Shown: positions 62,093 through 64,000 of the stretch, piece after piece
Position numbering within the stretch: position 1 is the first letter of the stretch
Layout: every line of letters starts with the position of its first letter
Source: Microbacterium arborescens
GTDB taxonomy: Bacteria > Actinomycetota > Actinomycetes > Actinomycetales > Microbacteriaceae
Direction of reading: 5' to 3'
NCBI RefSeq assembly: GCF_030369635.1
Contig: NZ_CP128474.1
Location: 310,001 to 374,000, forward strand
DNA length: 64,000 bases
Notes under the pieces: model-generated
The model's input: the letters and a program-made list of their open reading frames with translations, nothing else
Databases searched by the model: none
What the model was told of the DNA's origin: nothing
Program-made: the position numbers and the translations under genes

Positions 62093-62932
62093 TCAGAAGA
62101 TCATCGGGCGGTCGTCATCGTCGTCGCCGTCGTGGTCGAGGTCGACCACGACAGGCACGTGATCGCTCGGCGCCTCGCCCTTGCGCTGATCGCGGTGGAT
62201 CGCCGCACCCGTGACGGCGTCGGCGAAAGCCGGCGAGCCGAGGATGAAGTCGATGCGCAGCCCCTCGTTGCGGGGGAATCGCAGCTGCTTGTAGTCCCAG
62301 TAGGTGAATCCGGTGGGAACCAGCGGGCGGACCGTGTCGGCGAGCCCGGCGTCGAGCAGAGCCTGGAACGCTGCGCGCTCGGCCGGAGAAACGTGGGTCG
62401 TGACGCCCTCGACGAGGGTCGGGTCGCCGACATCCTCGGGCGTCGGGCAGATGTTGAAGTCGCCGGTGAGGGCCAGGGGCAGACCCGGCGAGGCGGCGAG
62501 CGTGTCGCGGGTGTACTGCTCGAGCGCTTGCAGCCAGTGGAGCTTGTAGACGTAGTGCGGGTCGTCGAGCGACCGGCCGTTCGGGACGTACAGGCTCCAG
62601 ACGCGGACGCCGCCGACCGTCGCGGCGATGGCCCGCGCCTCCAGCGGCGCGTCGGGGCCTTCGTGGCCCTTCAGGAAGCCCGGCATGCCGGGGAACCCGA
62701 TCTGCACGTCGGTCATCGGCTCACGGCTGGCGATCGCGACACCGTTCCACTGGTTCAGGCCGTGGAGCTCGACGTGATAGCCGGCCGCCTCGAACTGCTC
62801 CATCGGGAACTGCTCGGGCTTGCACTTGATCTCCTGCATCGCCAGGACGTCGATGTCTTCGTTCACGGCGAAGCCGACGATGCGGTCGACGCGAGCGCGG
62901 ATCGAGTTCACGTTCCAGGTGGCAAGACGCAT
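62093..62932 (-). CDS. xthA: Exodeoxyribonuclease III
   Basis: A 279-residue AP endonuclease/3'-5' exonuclease of base-excision repair. RLATWNVNSIRARVDRIVGF at the start, MQEIKCKPEQFP with the metal-binding Glu near 34, LYVPNGRSLDDPHYVYKLHW, LTGDFNICPTPEDV with catalytic Asp-x-Asn near 160, LRIDFILGSP and PSDHVPVVVDL with the catalytic His. It has an acidic tail (DHDGDDDDDRPMIF) after the usual end. Downstream, the gap to the phosphoesterase is filled with repeats. Confidence 0.96.
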   Translation of the reverse strand: MRLATWNVNSIRARVDRIVGFAVNEDIDVLAMQEIKCKPEQFPMEQFEAAGYHVELHGLNQWNGVAIASREPMTDVQIGFPGMPGFLKGHEGPDAPLEARAIAATVGGVRVWSLYVPNGRSLDDPHYVYKLHWLQALEQYTRDTLAASPGLPLALTGDFNICPTPEDVGDPTLVEGVTTHVSPAERAAFQALLDAGLADTVRPLVPTGFTYWDYKQLRFPRNEGLRIDFILGSPAFADAVTGAAIHRDQRKGEAPSDHVPVVVDLDHDGDDDDDRPMIF

Positions 62933-62972
62933 GCCTCCAGCCTATTCGGCACCCCGGACCTCACTCGCCCGG

Positions 62973-63007
62973 TGCCCTGTGCCCTGTCCCCTGTGCCCTG
63001 TGCCCTG
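62973..63007. repeat. Heptamer tandem array upstream of phosphoesterase
   Basis: Five 7-bp units TGCCCTG, the third being TCCCCTG. It abuts palindromic repeat copy C. Confidence 0.85.
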
Positions 63008-63013
63008 TGCCGC

Positions 63014-63086
63014 GATGCAAGGGATCGTGCCGACACCCCGGCGGGGAGGCTCTCGCCGCGGCGCGTCCCGCACGATCCCTTGCATC
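63014..63086. repeat. Palindromic interspersed repeat, copy C
   Basis: A 73-bp inverted repeat with arms GATGCAAGGGATCGTGC / GCACGATCCCTTGCATC, a perfect 17-bp match. It is the best-conserved of the three copies; the others are near 13.2-13.4 kb. Confidence 0.85.
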
Positions 63087-63133
63087 CCGGCATCCCGGCA
63101 TCCCGGCATCCGGCATCCGGCATCCGGCATCCG
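63082..63133. repeat. GCATCCCG/GCATCCG tandem array
   Basis: Three 8-bp units GCATCCCG followed by four 7-bp units GCATCCG. It overlaps the end of copy C and finishes 17 bases before the phosphoesterase ATG, where its promoter or ribosome site should be. Confidence 0.85.
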
Positions 63134-63150
63134 GGGGATACCGTCGGGGC

Positions 63151-63645
63151 ATGGCTACACGACTGCTGCTCATCGCCGACACGCACGTCCCCGGACGGGC
63201 GCGGATGCTGCCGGATGCGGTGCTCGCGGCGGCCGACGCAGCCGACCTGATCGTGCACGCGGGCGATTGGGTCGCGGCATCCGTGCTCGACGAGCTCGAA
63301 CGGCACGGCGAGGTGCTCGGCGTGTGGGGCAACAACGACGGCGCCGACCTGCGTTCCCGGCTGCCCGAGGTGGCTCGGCGCACGATCGAAGGGGTGCGGT
63401 TCGCGGTCGTGCACGAGACCGGCGCCGCCACGGGTCGCGAGCGACGGATGGATGCCGCCTACCCCGATGACGACGTGCTCGTCTTCGGTCACAGCCACAT
63501 CCCGTGGGACACGACGACCCCGCGCGGACTCCGGCTGCTCAACCCGGGCTCACCGACCGACCGGCGCCGCCAGCCGCACAAGACCTTGATCACGCTCACG
63601 GTCGACGCGGGCGAGCTGCGCGACGTCGACCTCGTCGTGGTCTGA
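63151..63645 (+). CDS. YfcE/MJ0936-type metallophosphoesterase
   Basis: A 164-residue calcineurin-like phosphoesterase. Metal motifs in order: IADTHVPGR (D-x-H), IVHAGDWV (G-D), WGNNDGADL (G-N-x-D), VVHETG and VFGHSHIPW (G-H-S-H). It probably hydrolyses phosphodiesters in nucleotides. The upstream repeat array ends 17 bases from the ATG, so repeat-length change could affect its expression. It is followed by pyrE with its own promoter. Confidence 0.92.
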   Translation: MATRLLLIADTHVPGRARMLPDAVLAAADAADLIVHAGDWVAASVLDELERHGEVLGVWGNNDGADLRSRLPEVARRTIEGVRFAVVHETGAATGRERRMDAAYPDDDVLVFGHSHIPWDTTTPRGLRLLNPGSPTDRRRQPHKTLITLTVDAGELRDVDLVVV

Positions 63646-63685
63646 GCTGCGGGGGTGAGGCCGCTCCGCTCGTAGAATCGGGGGC

Positions 63686-64000
63686 ATGACCGTCGCAGGC
63701 ACGCCCGAGCTCGAAGCCGACCGCCAGGACCTCATCCGGCTGATCAAGGACGAGGCGGTGTTCCACGGCGACTTCACCCTCTCGAGCGGCAAGAAGGCGA
63801 CGTACTACGTCGACATGCGCCGGTTGACGCTCGACCACCGTGCTGCGCCTGCGATCGGCCGCATCATGCTCGACCTCATCTCCGACATCGACGGCGTCGT
63901 CGCCGTCGGCGGGCTCACGCTCGGCGCTGATCCGATCGCGAACGCCGTGATGCACGAGTCGGTTCGCGCGGGGAATCCCCTCGATGCGTTCGTCGTGCGC
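63686..64000 (+). CDS. pyrE: Orotate phosphoribosyltransferase, truncated at window end
   Basis: The first 105 residues are visible: ELEADRQDLIRLIKDEAVFHGDFTLSSGKKATYYVDMRR carries the family N-terminal pattern (FTLSSGKKATYYVD), followed by VVAVGGLTLGADPIANAVMH, the start of the PRPP-binding fold. It makes OMP from orotate and PRPP in pyrimidine synthesis. TAGAAT (63673-63678) lies seven bases before the ATG, so it appears to be leaderless. The C-terminal PRPP loop is off the edge. Confidence 0.93.
   Translation, partial: MTVAGTPELEADRQDLIRLIKDEAVFHGDFTLSSGKKATYYVDMRRLTLDHRAAPAIGRIMLDLISDIDGVVAVGGLTLGADPIANAVMHESVRAGNPLDAFVVR

Overview
This window is a high-GC actinobacterial chromosome segment. 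It most likely comes from the Microbacteriaceae, possibly Microbacterium. That placement is inferred from GC-rich third codon positions, the dnaK-grpE-dnaJ-hspR heat-shock order with HAIR-like operators, a DtxR-type iron box, many ATGA/GTGA gene overlaps, and several starts lying 6-7 bases after a TANNNT box. No rRNA is present to prove it.

Layout. (1) 1-4.3 kb: a TetR-controlled amine/amide cluster (truncated PLP decarboxylase, amidase, agmatine deiminase), then a lone ThuA-like gene. (2) 5.1-12.2 kb: a tightly overlapping nitrite-assimilation operon on the minus strand (nirC, nirB, nirD, siroheme synthase, a HemD-winged-helix fusion, a CbiX/SirB chelatase), with a divergent MOSC gene. (3) 13.48-19.83 kb: an integrated 6.36-kb element in tRNA-Gly(CCC), bounded by 46-bp exact direct repeats. 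It has integrase and an XRE repressor on one strand, and excisionase, a replication-initiator-like gene, a terminase-small-subunit-like gene and small genes on the other, plus a DUF3800 cargo gene at the integrase end. No capsid, portal, large terminase or lysis genes are visible. This is the layout of a phage-inducible-island-type satellite and is the most interesting system in the window. (4) 20-27 kb: a GH3 glycosidase with a sugar ABC transporter and a divergent LacI regulator. (5) 27-33.7 kb: dcd, two divergent His-rich MarR-like regulators, a BCCT transporter, a GNAT enzyme, an MFS exporter and an orphan OmpR-type regulator. (6) 33.7-46 kb: dnaK-grpE-dnaJ-hspR and, separately, clpB, tied together by HAIR-like sites; between them a Vsr/DUF559-like gene flanked by 20-bp repeats, two glycosyltransferases and a GlxA-type regulator. 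(7) 46-50.4 kb: a type III PKS, methyltransferase and FAD monooxygenase operon (srsABC-like) convergent with a UbiA prenyltransferase. (8) 50.5-64 kb: nitroreductase, glyoxalase, a Na/drug-type ABC exporter, an iron-siderophore ABC operon, a GH15 enzyme, a membrane mannosyltransferase-like protein, a two-component system, exonuclease III, a phosphoesterase and the start of pyrE.

The non-coding DNA is unusually informative. There are three copies of a 73-74-bp palindromic element (two at 13.2 kb, one at 63.0 kb), heptamer arrays (45.95 kb and 62.97 kb), a roughly 160-bp tandem repeat after clpB, and an in-frame 18-bp array running through the hspR stop codon. Functions are assigned from recognised motifs and family resemblance read by eye. 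No database search was run.
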